49,056 nucleotides of DNA from Calidithermus chliarophilus DSM 9957 (GCF_000430045.1 NZ_KE387023.1:1653316-1702371), one strand, 5' to 3'; positions 33,330-41,260 are shown, counted from the stretch's first letter. Numbers and translations are program-made. Notes: generated by a model not told the origin, from the letters alone.

Positions 33330-33349
33330 TACCTTGCTATAACAAGGTA
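33330..33349 (+). promoter_or_regulatory. Palindromic operator candidate for PadR
   Basis: TACCTTG-CTATAA-CAAGGTA is a perfect 7+7 inverted repeat ending 9 nt before the PadR start codon. A TATAAC -10-like hexamer lies inside it, so repressor binding would block the promoter. Autoregulation is inferred from position and symmetry. Confidence 0.65.
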
Positions 33350-33358
33350 GCTTGCCAT

Positions 33359-33685
33359 ATGGATAGTGAGAAGTTCAATTCACTGCGGAAAGGTTTGCTC
33401 GAGTTCCTAATCCTCGGAATTATCTCGTCGGGGAAAGTCTACGCCGCAGATATTCTTCAGCGTCTGCGGGCGACCGACTTTGCCACTCAAGAGGGCACGC
33501 TCTACCCACTCCTGAGCAAGATGCGCCGCGAGGGGCTGCTGGATTACGAGTGGCAGGAGTCGGGCTCGGGGCCACCTCGCAAATACTACGAACTCACAAG
33601 CGCGGGCCGAAAGCAATTAGCCGATTTTCGCGCCTATTGGAAGTCTCTAACCCAGCTTATCGAGCAGATAGGAGAACGAAAATGA
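33359..33685 (+). CDS. PadR family transcriptional regulator
   Basis: A 108-residue winged-helix repressor: KGLLEFLILGIISSGKVYAADIL, the recognition region ATQEGTLYPLLSKMRREGLL and the wing YEWQESGSGPPRKYYELTSAG. The C-terminal dimerisation helix (LADFRAYWKSLTQLIEQI) is short, as in PadR subfamily 2 proteins. Its stop overlaps the PspC gene start (ATGA), so both are translated together. A palindrome just upstream is the likely operator. Confidence 0.93.
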   Translation: MDSEKFNSLRKGLLEFLILGIISSGKVYAADILQRLRATDFATQEGTLYPLLSKMRREGLLDYEWQESGSGPPRKYYELTSAGRKQLADFRAYWKSLTQLIEQIGERK

Positions 33686-34215
33686 AAAAGGTAATCAATA
33701 TCAGTTTGAGCGGTCACCCTAACATGTTTCAAGCAGACGAGGCGGCTTATGACGTGCTCCGGCAGTACCTCGAGCGGGCTCGAGCGCGGCTGAAAAATGA
33801 TCCAGACCGCGAAGAGGTCATTCGGGATTTGGAGCAGTCCATTGCCGAGAAACTTGCTGTCGTGGTGGGTTCAGGCGTGGAGGTCATGGGCATCGCCGAT
33901 GTCAACGCGGTGCTCGAGGAGATAGGCGCAGTGGACGGGGACAAAGGAAGCGGCTTTGCAGACACTGCAGACCAGCCTCCCCGCCGTCGCCTGTGTCGGA
34001 TCAAAGAAGGACAGCAGATTGCGGGGGTCTGTCAAGGGTTGTCGGCTTACTCGAGCGTCCGCGTGGACTGGGTTCGTCTGGTCTTTCTGCTGCTGGCAAC
34101 TTCCACGGCGGGGGTGGGCGCACTGGCGTATGTGGTTATGATGTTTGCCCTACCCATAGTTTCAACACGGGAAGAGTATTTTGCGGCTAATCGGGATCAA
34201 GCAGGGCAAATGTGA
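33682..34215 (+). CDS. PspC domain-containing membrane protein
   Basis: A 177-residue protein starting at the ATG that overlaps the PadR stop; GGAGAACG precedes it. The N-terminal part (about 1-95) holds a helical domain (AYDVLRQYLERARARL, REEVIRDLEQSIAEKL) typical of PadR-linked membrane proteins with a HAAS-like domain. The PspC domain follows (RRRLCRIKEGQQIAGVCQGL) with a transmembrane pair (VRLVFLLLATSTAGVGALAY). It probably senses or buffers envelope stress under control of the adjacent PadR. Confidence 0.88.
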   Translation: MKKVINISLSGHPNMFQADEAAYDVLRQYLERARARLKNDPDREEVIRDLEQSIAEKLAVVVGSGVEVMGIADVNAVLEEIGAVDGDKGSGFADTADQPPRRRLCRIKEGQQIAGVCQGLSAYSSVRVDWVRLVFLLLATSTAGVGALAYVVMMFALPIVSTREEYFAANRDQAGQM

Positions 34216-34269
34216 GCGGGTGGTTATCAGTTACGGCGCACGGTGTTGTCACCGCGCGCCACTCAGAGC

Positions 34270-36855
34270 TTAGTCCTTGTACGGGTCGAACTCGTTGGCC
34301 CCGGCCATCACCACGATCAAAGGGCGCAGGGTGTGCAGCACCTCGACGGTCTTGCCCTGGGCCTCGAGCACCTCCGGCAGGCGGCGGTACACGTGGGGGC
34401 TCTCGTCGAGGCCGCCCCCGCGCAGGGTCACGCCCTTCTGCTTGAGCCACTTCTTCATCGCCCCCTGGGTGACCTGCCCCGGCTGGAGGATCTTCCCGGT
34501 CTTACGGTCCACCTTGCCGAGGGCCTGGCGACGGCTCATCACCCGGCCCGCGCCGTGGACGGTGGAGAAGAGCGCAGCTTCCTGCAGGGTGCGGGTTTCG
34601 GGGTCGGGGTCGGGGGTGCCCTGCAGGATCACGGCGTCGTCGCCCATGCTGCCGCCCACGAAGCCCTTCTGGCCGGGGAAGGCGGGGGTTGCGCCCTTGC
34701 GGACGACCACGTACTCCTCACCGCCGTGAGTCTCCTTCCAGGCGAAATTGTGGTGGTTGTGGACGAGCTCGAGCTCCCGCCCGCCCAAAATCTGCACCAC
34801 CTTGCGGGCCACCCACTCCCGGCCCACGTAGGCGTAGCGCCCGGCGAGGTTCATGAGGGCCCAGTAGGCCTGGCCGAGTTCGGAGCTGAGGTCGAGCAGC
34901 GCCTCCACCTCGGCGCCCCTCGAGCCCCACGGGCGGTTCTGGGAGAGGGCCATGAAGCCCGAGGCCACGGTGTGCCCCAGGCCCCTCGAGCCGAAGTGCA
35001 CGCCCACCCAGACGCGGGCCTGCTCGTCCAGGGCATCGCTTCCGCGACCGGCAGGGCCGGAAACCTCGGCGAACACGTCCACGTAGTGGTTACCCGAGCC
35101 CACGGTGCCGAGCTGGGCGCGGGCCTTCTCGCGCAGGGCCTCGCGCTCGCCCTTGCCGGGGATGGCCTCCCAGGCCGGGTCCTCGAAGAGGGGGTCGTTC
35201 ACGGGGGCATCGTCCGACTTGTTGGAGCGCCCGATGCCGAAGGAGATGGTGCTGGCGATCTCGTCGGCGAGGGCCTCGAGGTGAGGCTGGATCTGCTCGA
35301 GCCTCAGGTCGGTGCGGATGGCGGCGTTGCCGCAGTTGTGCACCACGACGCCCTGGGCGTAGAAGCAGTGCGCCGGGTCCCGGGTGGCGATGTCGTAGAC
35401 GCAGGTTTCGCGGCCGGCCTCTACGGACTCGATGCTCAGCCAGCATATTTCCCCGCTGTGGTTGGGCTGGGGCTTCGCGGTTGTGGAAAGACGCGGCTTG
35501 CCCCGGGTGCCGTAGATGGCGTGGTAGACGAACTCCTCCGGGACGCCATAAGCCTGGCTCACCTGCCGGGTGATCTCCCGCCAGTGAACCCCCTGGGCCT
35601 TCAGCGAGCGGGCCTGATCCCGAGCCGCTTCGCGCTTGCGCACCAGGCGCTGGCTCTCCCAAGCGATGCTGGCTACTCGCGCCGCCGCGGCACGGCGCTC
35701 GAGGGAGTAGCAGAACCCTACCGTTTCCAGGAAGCGCAGTTGGGCTTCCTGACCGCCGAGGACTTGGGTGCTGTAACCGGACCTGCCGTTGGCGAAGCGC
35801 TCGGTGGTCACGACGGAAGCCTCGAAGCCCAGCGAGGCCAGCAGCCGCGCGAGGAAGCGGCTCGAGGCGTCGTCGTGCCCGACGTGCTTGACCTGGAGGT
35901 TCGGGATCGTGCCGCTCTTGCCCACCCGGGGGGTGGACATGTCGGCGCTGCAAAAACCGGACAGGAATTGGGCCCGCAGCCACCCGGGCAGGGCGAACAG
36001 CCAGGGCATGGGGTCGGCGGGCCACGCCTTCTTGCCGCCGGGAACGCCCAGTCCACGCAGCGCGCGGTGCAGGGTCGTCGAGTCTACGTAGACGTGAAAT
36101 TCCTCGCGGCGGGCGTTGGGCCGCAGGCGGCGGTGCACCCGGGGCTGGAGGCCCAGCCGGGCGAGGTCGTGCTGGAGGCTCTGGGCGTCGTGGGGGTGAT
36201 AGGCGTACCAGGAGGCCCGCTTGCCGTCGGCGCTGAGGTGGCCGTCGCCGCAGAGGAAGCCCATCAAGCGCAGCAAGGGGGCCAGGCGGGGGTCTTTGGC
36301 CTCGTGGGGCAGCCCCAGGTCGCGCCCTTCCGCAGGCATCGGTATGGAGCCGCTGGGCTCCTCGTAGGGCATCCCCACGAAGGGGTTGCAGGCGACCCGG
36401 TCCTCCGGGCCGAGTTGCCCGGCCTCTTTCCATCCTTCCAGGGTGAGCACCTGGTGGTCGGGGGTGAGCTCGAGGAGGCGCCCGTTGCTCAGCCGCAGCC
36501 GCAGGGTGGGCCTCCGCCCGGTCAGCACGTGGCCGGAGTGGGCGGAGGCGGGGCGGGAGTTGAAGCCGTCCCACAGGCTGATGGGGTGGTGGGGCAGCAC
36601 GCGTTCGATCGGCAGGGAGTACCCGTCGGCGGTGGTGACCAGGCTCCCCTGGGCGATGCAGGCGATGTCGAAACCAACGCCCGCCACCGAGACCTTGTCG
36701 CGGTAGGCCGCTACCCCTCCGATGGGCATGATGTAGCCCACGTGCGAGTCGGCGCATAGCACCGCCCGCTCAGCCCTTTCGTAAACCTGGCGGATCTGGC
36801 CTATGGTTTCCCTGTCGGGGTTTCCGAAGATGACGATCCCGTTTTCAATCCGCAT
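34270..36855 (-). CDS. rtcB: RNA-splicing ligase RtcB containing an intein
   Basis: An 861-residue precursor. The start ATG at 36855 gives MRIENGIVIFGNPDRETIGQ; the frame is open further up but that overlaps the end of the endonuclease gene. Exteins (residues 1-65 and 508-861, 419 residues) form a short-type RtcB: GVGFDIA|CGNAAIRTDL at the metal-binding Cys, GSGNHYVDVFAEV, VHFGSRGLGH, ELELVHNHHNF, GSMGDDAVILQG and the guanylylated His in STVHGAGRVMSRR. RtcB joins 2',3'-cyclic phosphate and 5'-OH RNA ends in repair or tRNA processing. Splicing of the intein is needed for function. Confidence 0.95.
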   Translation of the reverse strand: MRIENGIVIFGNPDRETIGQIRQVYERAERAVLCADSHVGYIMPIGGVAAYRDKVSVAGVGFDIACIAQGSLVTTADGYSLPIERVLPHHPISLWDGFNSRPASAHSGHVLTGRRPTLRLRLSNGRLLELTPDHQVLTLEGWKEAGQLGPEDRVACNPFVGMPYEEPSGSIPMPAEGRDLGLPHEAKDPRLAPLLRLMGFLCGDGHLSADGKRASWYAYHPHDAQSLQHDLARLGLQPRVHRRLRPNARREEFHVYVDSTTLHRALRGLGVPGGKKAWPADPMPWLFALPGWLRAQFLSGFCSADMSTPRVGKSGTIPNLQVKHVGHDDASSRFLARLLASLGFEASVVTTERFANGRSGYSTQVLGGQEAQLRFLETVGFCYSLERRAAAARVASIAWESQRLVRKREAARDQARSLKAQGVHWREITRQVSQAYGVPEEFVYHAIYGTRGKPRLSTTAKPQPNHSGEICWLSIESVEAGRETCVYDIATRDPAHCFYAQGVVVHNCGNAAIRTDLRLEQIQPHLEALADEIASTISFGIGRSNKSDDAPVNDPLFEDPAWEAIPGKGEREALREKARAQLGTVGSGNHYVDVFAEVSGPAGRGSDALDEQARVWVGVHFGSRGLGHTVASGFMALSQNRPWGSRGAEVEALLDLSSELGQAYWALMNLAGRYAYVGREWVARKVVQILGGRELELVHNHHNFAWKETHGGEEYVVVRKGATPAFPGQKGFVGGSMGDDAVILQGTPDPDPETRTLQEAALFSTVHGAGRVMSRRQALGKVDRKTGKILQPGQVTQGAMKKWLKQKGVTLRGGGLDESPHVYRRLPEVLEAQGKTVEVLHTLRPLIVVMAGANEFDPYKD
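35335..36660 (-). other. RtcB intein (442 aa) with LAGLIDADG-type endonuclease domain
   Basis: The intein runs from Cys66 (CIAQGSLVTTADG, block A) to Asn507 (GVVVHN, then extein Cys). Block B is LELTPDHQVLTLEGWKE (TxxH), the dodecapeptides are LMGFLCGDGHL and LSGFCSADM, and block F is CVYDIATRDPAHCFYAQG. The +1 residue is the catalytic metal-binding Cys of RtcB itself, so any failure to splice destroys the active site. An intein at this site is known in archaeal RtcB. Confidence 0.93.
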
Positions 36856-37873
36856 CGATGTGCGTCTCGCTTTCGATAAAGGTCTTGATGAGCTCGGTGA
36901 TCCGCTGAGGTTGCGTACGTATTTCACTCTCCCAAACCACCAAGACGCGAATTCCTGCTTCGGCCAATTTCTGGATCCTCCGGGCGTCCTTATGCCATTT
37001 CTGTGCTGCCGTCATCTTATACCGGATTCAAAAAGATAATCATCCAACCCAGAACCCTGGAGGCTATCTTTTTGAATCCTAGAGCACACCCCTCCCTGAC
37101 GGTCGGCGAAGCAAGCGTATCCCTTCGGTCGGCCGCCCCGCCTTGGCGGGGCGGCGTCACCGTTCGGTGACGAACTAACCGAATCTGGTATTAAGGGACT
37201 CGTTGTAATACTCGGGCCGAAACAGCCGGGGGTTGCAATGCCAGAAGTCGCCGAAGCACTCGATGGCTTTCCCAGTTTCTAGCAGAAAGTCCACGTTATA
37301 ACGCCCGATCTGCTTGTTTTGCTCGTATTCCACCCCCATCTGATCGAGGACGCGAGCTACCCAGGTCTCGGGCTCAGTTTTCGAGGAGCGTTTGCTGGCC
37401 CGTTGCCCGACCTCGATAAACTTCTTTAGCAGCTCGTATTTCCTTTCTTCGCTGATGTTGGACCACCATTTCTTCCGTGCCTCACTGGCTTTCGCTGGGT
37501 CGCGACACCCGCCTTTGTAGGTGGCCTTATCACGGGCGGCTTGAGCGAGGCGCATCCGCTGCCGTGTCTCGTGAGAATGTTGTTTCCCGTAGAAGCTGTT
37601 CGCCACGCCCGAGCGCTCGAGGCATCGCTGACAGCGCGCTCCCCTTGTTTTTCGGTGTAGGGTTTTCCCGCAGCCGGAACACCTCCGGCCCGTGCGCCCT
37701 TTCCACCTGGGGTTGCGTTCCATCGGCAGGCCACAGGATTTGCGCACGTCCGGGTCCATCAAGGGTAGCCCAGGGTGACGCAGGCGGTATTCCTGCGGGC
37801 TTATGCCGGAGCACGGCTTGAGGTGCCGGAAGTTAATGCTACGCACCTCTTGCCCGCACTCGGCACAGCGCAT
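36845..37873 (-). pseudogene. Vsr-like homing endonuclease with NUMOD3 motif, disrupted by a MITE
   Basis: The 5' part (37873 to 37194) encodes MRCAECGQEV, a second zinc-knuckle pair (CSGCGK..CQRC), a NUMOD3-type DNA-binding motif SFYGKQHSHETRQRM, and a Vsr/EDxHD nuclease core with KTEPETWVARVLDQMG, GRYNVDFLLETG and ECFGDFWHCNP. At YYNESL the frame enters a MITE (37020-37190) and soon stops at 37175. On the other side the frame resumes as KMTAAQKWHKDARRIQ, ending WESEIRTQPQ...HIDAD with a stop at 36845. Removing the element and one TTA restores YYNESLKMTAAQKW in frame. The last 11 nt overlap the rtcB start. A MVLY start at 37894 is an alternative. Confidence 0.88.
37020..37190. mobile_element. 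MITE-like element, copy 2 (171 bp), inserted in the endonuclease gene
   Basis: Ends TACCGGATTC and GAATCTGGTA are the same as in copy 1 (19877-20002), and TTA flanks both sides (37017-37019, 37191-37193). The first 60 bp are nearly identical to copy 1. The middle carries about 45 bp more, with extra palindromes (GCCGCCCCGCC-TT-GGCGGGGCGGC and GTCACCGTTCGGTGAC). It has no coding capacity. Confidence 0.88.
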
Positions 37874-37897
37874 AGGTCGAGTGTAAAGAACCATTGG

Positions 37898-37929
37898 GAA
37901 AAATAAAACAGCCCGCTGCTCGAGCGGGC
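37898..37929 (-). terminator. Rho-independent terminator upstream of the endonuclease gene
   Basis: GCCCGCT (37911-37917) and AGCGGGC (37923-37929) pair around a 5-nt loop, followed on the minus strand by TGTTTTATTTTT. It separates tRNA-Leu transcription from the endonuclease-rtcB unit. A TACACT hexamer at 37880-37885, 6 nt before the ATG at 37873, may be that unit's own -10. Confidence 0.8.
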
Positions 37930-38046
37930 CGGTTGAAAAGCGGCTTTCAGCCGATGCGACAACCCGTCGCCCGCGTGAGCGCACGCAGGGAATTCGCGCT
38001 GGGTTGGGGCATCCGGCCAAACATGCGGTTTTACACCTCCAAAAGG

Positions 38047-38074
38047 GTAGGGGCGATGCGTGCATCGCCCCTAC
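38047..38074 (-). terminator. Terminator of tRNA-Leu
   Basis: GTAGGGGCGATGC and GCATCGCCCCTAC form a perfect 13-bp inverted repeat four bases after the tRNA 3' end on the minus strand, followed by CCTTTT. Confidence 0.8.
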
Positions 38075-38077
38075 GTC

Positions 38078-38164
38078 TGGTGCCGGGAGCGGGACTTGAA
38101 CCCGCATGAGCTTGCGCTCGCTACCCCCTCAAGATAGTGTGTCTACCAGTTCCACCATCCCGGC
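38078..38164 (-). tRNA. tRNA-Leu (anticodon GAG), CCA encoded
   Basis: On the minus strand: acceptor GCCGGGA/TCCCGGC, the type II long variable arm (AGCGAGCGCAAGCTCAT), anticodon stem CTATC/GGTAG with loop TTGAGGG (anticodon GAG), T arm GCGGG-TTCAAGT-CCCGC, discriminator A and encoded CCA. 87 nt including CCA. Confidence 0.96.
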
Positions 38165-38177
38165 AAGGGCAAAGGAC

Positions 38178-38206
38178 AGTTTAGGAGCCAAGGCCCGGCT
38201 TGTCAA
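38178..38206 (-). promoter_or_regulatory. Consensus promoter of tRNA-Leu
   Basis: On the minus strand TTGACA (38206-38201), a 17-nt spacer and TAAACT (38183-38178). This is the closest match to the sigma-70/SigA consensus in the window, 13 nt before the tRNA 5' end. Confidence 0.85.
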
Positions 38207-38221
38207 GGATGCCCCCCGGCC

Positions 38222-38250
38222 TTGCCAAGTGGCCGGGGTGGGTGTAGTGT
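38222..38250 (+). promoter_or_regulatory. Promoter of the cobalamin operon leader
   Basis: TTGCCA (38222-38227), a 17-nt spacer and TAGTGT (38245-38250). A transcript start near 38257 precedes the riboswitch. It is divergent from the tRNA-Leu promoter, with 15 bp between the two -35 boxes. Confidence 0.65.
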
Positions 38251-38281
38251 GACCCTGAGCCCGCTAGGGTGACACAGCTCG

Positions 38282-38440
38282 GCCCGTCCTTGGTGCTGTG
38301 GCGCGTAGCCGCAGCTTAAAGTGGGGAAACCGGTGAAGCCCGCAGGGGCCAGTCCGGTACTGTCGCGCAACGGTGAGGGTGCATTGGGACCGACCTCCGG
38401 TCACCGCCTCGAGTCCGAATACCTGCCAAGGAGCCTCCCG
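38282..38440 (+). promoter_or_regulatory. Cobalamin riboswitch aptamer
   Basis: The conserved core of the B12 aptamer is readable: GGGGAAACCGGTGAAGCCCG, then GCCAGTCCGG, the B12-box-like ACTGTCGCGCAACGGTGA, and the 3' CCGAATACCTGCC. The position before btuF and the rest of the B12 genes fits. CCGAATAC (38415-38422) can pair with GTATTCGG (38477-38484) downstream, giving a possible alternative fold that links the aptamer to the terminator. Boundaries are approximate. Confidence 0.92.
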
Positions 38441-38504
38441 ACCCGATTAAGGAGGCACCTCTCGCAAGAAGGGGGAGTATTCGGGGAACCACCGCTTTTC
38501 GGAT

Positions 38505-38531
38505 GCCCCTGCTCCCGCAGGGGCGTTTTCT
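38505..38531 (+). terminator. Expression-platform terminator of the cobalamin riboswitch
   Basis: GCCCCTGC-TCCC-GCAGGGGC forms an 8-bp stem followed by GTTTTCT, 55 nt before the btuF start. It fits transcription termination when cobalamin is bound. Confidence 0.85.
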
Positions 38532-38586
38532 ATGCCCCAACCTCCGCGTGAAGGCCGAGCGCCCGTGGGCGGCTCAGGAGGCATAG

Positions 38587-39450
38587 ATGAAGCGTGTGTG
38601 GTTGTTCGTGTCAGCCCTGCTGTTCTCCCTGGCCTTCGCCCAGTTCCCGCGCACCCTCAAGGACGACCTGGGGCGCGAGGTGACGATCCAGGCCGCGCCC
38701 AAGCGCGTGGTGGCGATGCTGCCCTCGATCAGCGAGACGATGTGCGCCATGGACGCCTGCGGCCGGCTGGTGGGGGTGGACGACTACTCCGACTACCCCG
38801 CCCAGGTGACCCGGCTGCCCCGGGTGGGGGGGCTGTACAACCCCAACCTCGAGGCCATCGTCGCCCTCAAGCCCGACCTGGTGTTCGTCTCGGTCTACGG
38901 CAAGCTGCACGAGGGGCTCGAGAAGGCGGGCGTCAAGACCTTCGCCGTCCGGACCGAGAGCTACGACGACATCTTCCGCAGCATCCGGGTGCTGGGCCGG
39001 GTGCTGGGCCTGGAGGGCCAGGGCGAGCGGCTGGTGGCGCGGGTGCAGAAGGAGGTCTTCGAGGTCGAGACCCTGGCGGCCAAGGCCAAGGACCGGCCCA
39101 CCGTCTACTACGAGATCGACCCCACCCCCTACAGCGTGGGCCCCGACTCCTTCATCGGCGTGCTCATCGCCAAGGCCCGCGGCGTGAACATCCTGCCCAA
39201 GGAGCTGGGCCTGTTCCCCCAGGTGAGCCCCGAGCTGGTCGTGCAGAAGAACCCCCAGGTGATCATCCTGACCCACCCCGGGCTGGCCGACCTCAAGAAG
39301 CGGCCGGGCTGGGCGGGGATCCGCGCGGTGCAGGCGGGCCGCTTCTGCTCCTTCACCGGCGACGGCGACAACCTGCTCTCGCGCCCGGGCCCGCGGGTGG
39401 CCCAGGGGCTCAAGCTGCTGGTGGCCTGCCTGCACCCCGAGCTGAGGTGA
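38587..39450 (+). CDS. btuF: Cobalamin ABC transporter substrate-binding protein
   Basis: A 287-residue exported protein with signal peptide (about 1-19, ending LAFAQ). The type III solute-binding fold is seen as RTLKDDLGREVTIQAAPKRV, AMLPSISETMCAMDACGRLVG, YNPNLEAIVALKPDLVFVS and the long helix before VYYEIDPTPYSVG. The riboswitch and the following btuC/btuD genes point to corrinoid as ligand. AGGAGG lies 5 nt upstream of ATG. First gene of the operon. Confidence 0.9.
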   Translation: MKRVWLFVSALLFSLAFAQFPRTLKDDLGREVTIQAAPKRVVAMLPSISETMCAMDACGRLVGVDDYSDYPAQVTRLPRVGGLYNPNLEAIVALKPDLVFVSVYGKLHEGLEKAGVKTFAVRTESYDDIFRSIRVLGRVLGLEGQGERLVARVQKEVFEVETLAAKAKDRPTVYYEIDPTPYSVGPDSFIGVLIAKARGVNILPKELGLFPQVSPELVVQKNPQVIILTHPGLADLKKRPGWAGIRAVQAGRFCSFTGDGDNLLSRPGPRVAQGLKLLVACLHPELR

Positions 39451-39457
39451 GAGGGCC

Positions 39458-40498
39458 GTGGTGAGGGCCCCCGCGCTCCCCTCCGGCCGCCTGCCCCTGC
39501 GCCTGGGGGTGATGGCTGCGATGCTGGGCCTGCTGGCGCTGGGGCTGGTGCTGGGGGTCGGCTTCGGCGCGGTCGCGCTGGGCCCCGCCGAGGTGCTGCG
39601 GGCGCTGGCGGGCCTCGAGGCCAACCCCATCGTCACCGAGCTGCGGCTGCCGCGGGTGCTGGGGGCCATGCTGGTGGGGGCCGCGCTGGGCCTGTCGGGC
39701 GCGGCCTTCCAGGGCCTCTTCCGCAACCCCCTGGCCGACCCCTACCTGATGGGCTCGGCGGCGGGCGCGGCCTTCGGGGTGACGCTGGCGGTGAGCCTGG
39801 CGGGCGGGATGAGCGGGGCCTTCGCCCAGGGGGCGGTGTTCGAGGCGCTGCCGGTCTCGGCCACGCTGTTCGGCTTCCTGGGGGCGCTGCTGGCGGTGGC
39901 CGTGACCCTGCTGTTGTCGGGCGGGGCCAGCCGCACCCACGACCTGATCCTGGCCGGGGTGGTGGTGGGGAGCGTGCTGGTGAGCCTGACCAGCTACCTC
40001 ATGCTCATGGACGCCGACCGGGTGCGCGCGGTGTTCGCCTACACCCTGGGCAACCTGGCCTTCCTGGGCTGGGCGGGGGTGCGCAGCGTGGGCTTCTACC
40101 TGCTGCTGGCGCTGCCGCTGGTGTGGGCCTTCGGGCGCACGCTCAACGCGCTGAGCCTGGGCGAGGAGACCGCCCGCAGCCTGGGGCTGCCGCTGCCCCG
40201 GCTCAAGCTGGCCCTGATCGCGGTGGTCACGCTGCTGACGGCGGCGGCGGTGGCCCAGGCGGGGATCATCGGCTTCGTGGGGCTGGTGGCGCCGCACATC
40301 CTGCGCCGCCTGATGGGCGGGGACTACCGCTACCTCCTGCCGGCCTCGGCGCTGGGCGGGGCGGTGCTGATGGTCTATGCCGACCTGCTGGCCCGGGTGC
40401 TCATCGCCCCGGCCGAGCTTCCGGTGGGGATGGTCACCACCCTGCTGGGCGGCCCCTTCTTCCTGTACCTATTGTGGAGGGAACGTGGCCGGGCCTGA
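39458..40498 (+). CDS. btuC: Cobalamin ABC transporter permease (FecCD family)
   Basis: A 346-residue membrane protein with about ten hydrophobic helices. The family motifs are LRLPRVLGAMLVGAALGLSG, FRNPLADPYLMGSAAGAAFG, and the cytoplasmic coupling region EETARSLGLPLPRLK followed by AGIIGFVGLVAPHILRRLMG. It starts at GTG 7 nt after btuF and overlaps btuD by 14 nt. It forms the channel for corrinoid import with BtuD. Confidence 0.93.
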   Translation: MVRAPALPSGRLPLRLGVMAAMLGLLALGLVLGVGFGAVALGPAEVLRALAGLEANPIVTELRLPRVLGAMLVGAALGLSGAAFQGLFRNPLADPYLMGSAAGAAFGVTLAVSLAGGMSGAFAQGAVFEALPVSATLFGFLGALLAVAVTLLLSGGASRTHDLILAGVVVGSVLVSLTSYLMLMDADRVRAVFAYTLGNLAFLGWAGVRSVGFYLLLALPLVWAFGRTLNALSLGEETARSLGLPLPRLKLALIAVVTLLTAAAVAQAGIIGFVGLVAPHILRRLMGGDYRYLLPASALGGAVLMVYADLLARVLIAPAELPVGMVTTLLGGPFFLYLLWRERGRA

Positions 40499-41258
40499 GG
40501 CGGGCCTGCGGGCGGAGGGCGTGAGCCTGGCCTACCGGGGCCGGAGGGTGCTCGAGCGCGTGAGCCTCGAGCTGCCCCGCGGCGCTTGGCTGGCCCTGCT
40601 GGGCCCCAACGGGGCGGGGAAGAGCACCCTGCTGCGCCTGCTGGCCGGGCTGCTGGGGCCGAGTGAGGGGCGGGTGCTGCTGGAGGGCCGCCCCCTGGCC
40701 GGGTGGAGCCCGTGGGCGCGGGGGCAGCGCCTGGCCCTGGTGCCGCAGAACGGCCCCTACCCCGAGGAGCTCACCGTCGAGGAGGTCGTGCGGCTGGGGC
40801 GCACCCCCCACCTGGGCCTGCTGGGGCGCGAGGGCCGCGCCGACGCCGAGGCGGTGGACTGGGCCCTGGCCCAGACGCACACCGCGGAGTTCCGCCGGCG
40901 CCTGCTCGGCACCCTCTCGGGCGGGGAGCGGCAGCGGGTGATGCTGGCGCGGGCGCTGGCCTCGAGGCCCCACTACCTGCTGCTCGACGAGCCCACCGCC
41001 CACCTCGACCTGCACCACCAGGCCGAGTTCGTGGGCCTGCTGGCGGGCCTGCGGGCCCAGGGGATCGGGGTGCTGACCGTGCTGCACGACCCCAACCTGG
41101 CCCGCCAAGCCGACCGGGTGGCGTTTTTGGCCGAGGGGCGCGTGGTGGCCGAGGGCCCGCCGGAGGCGGTGATCCGGGAAGACCTCCTGGCGCGGGTCTA
41201 CGGGCCGATGGTGCGGGTGCGCGAGGTGGACGGCCGCCCGGTGGTGCTGCTGGGGTGA
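40485..41258 (+). CDS. btuD: Cobalamin ABC transporter ATP-binding protein
   Basis: A 257-residue ATPase. The GTG at 40485, with GGAGGG just upstream, is inside the last codons of btuC. Walker A is [16 protein letters not shown], the Q-loop is [20 protein letters not shown], the signature is [17 protein letters not shown], Walker B is [12 protein letters not shown] and the H-loop is VLHDPNLA. The organisation and signature fit iron/B12-type importers. Confidence 0.94.
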   Translation: MAGPEAGLRAEGVSLAYRGRRVLERVSLELPRGAWLALLGPNGAGKSTLLRLLAGLLGPSEGRVLLEGRPLAGWSPWARGQRLALVPQNGPYPEELTVEEVVRLGRTPHLGLLGREGRADAEAVDWALAQTHTAEFRRRLLGTLSGGERQRVMLARALASRPHYLLLDEPTAHLDLHHQAEFVGLLAGLRAQGIGVLTVLHDPNLARQADRVAFLAEGRVVAEGPPEAVIREDLLARVYGPMVRVREVDGRPVVLLG

Positions 41259-41260
41259 GC

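Noticed and set aside
36803-37039. Plus-strand 78-aa ORF near the rtcB start
   Set aside because: The opposite strand codes for the C-terminal part of the Vsr-like endonuclease (KMTAAQKWHKDARR...), which has real family features.
37894-38109. Plus-strand ORF across the tRNA-Leu 3' region
   Set aside because: It runs through two terminator hairpins and into the tRNA; no start signals.
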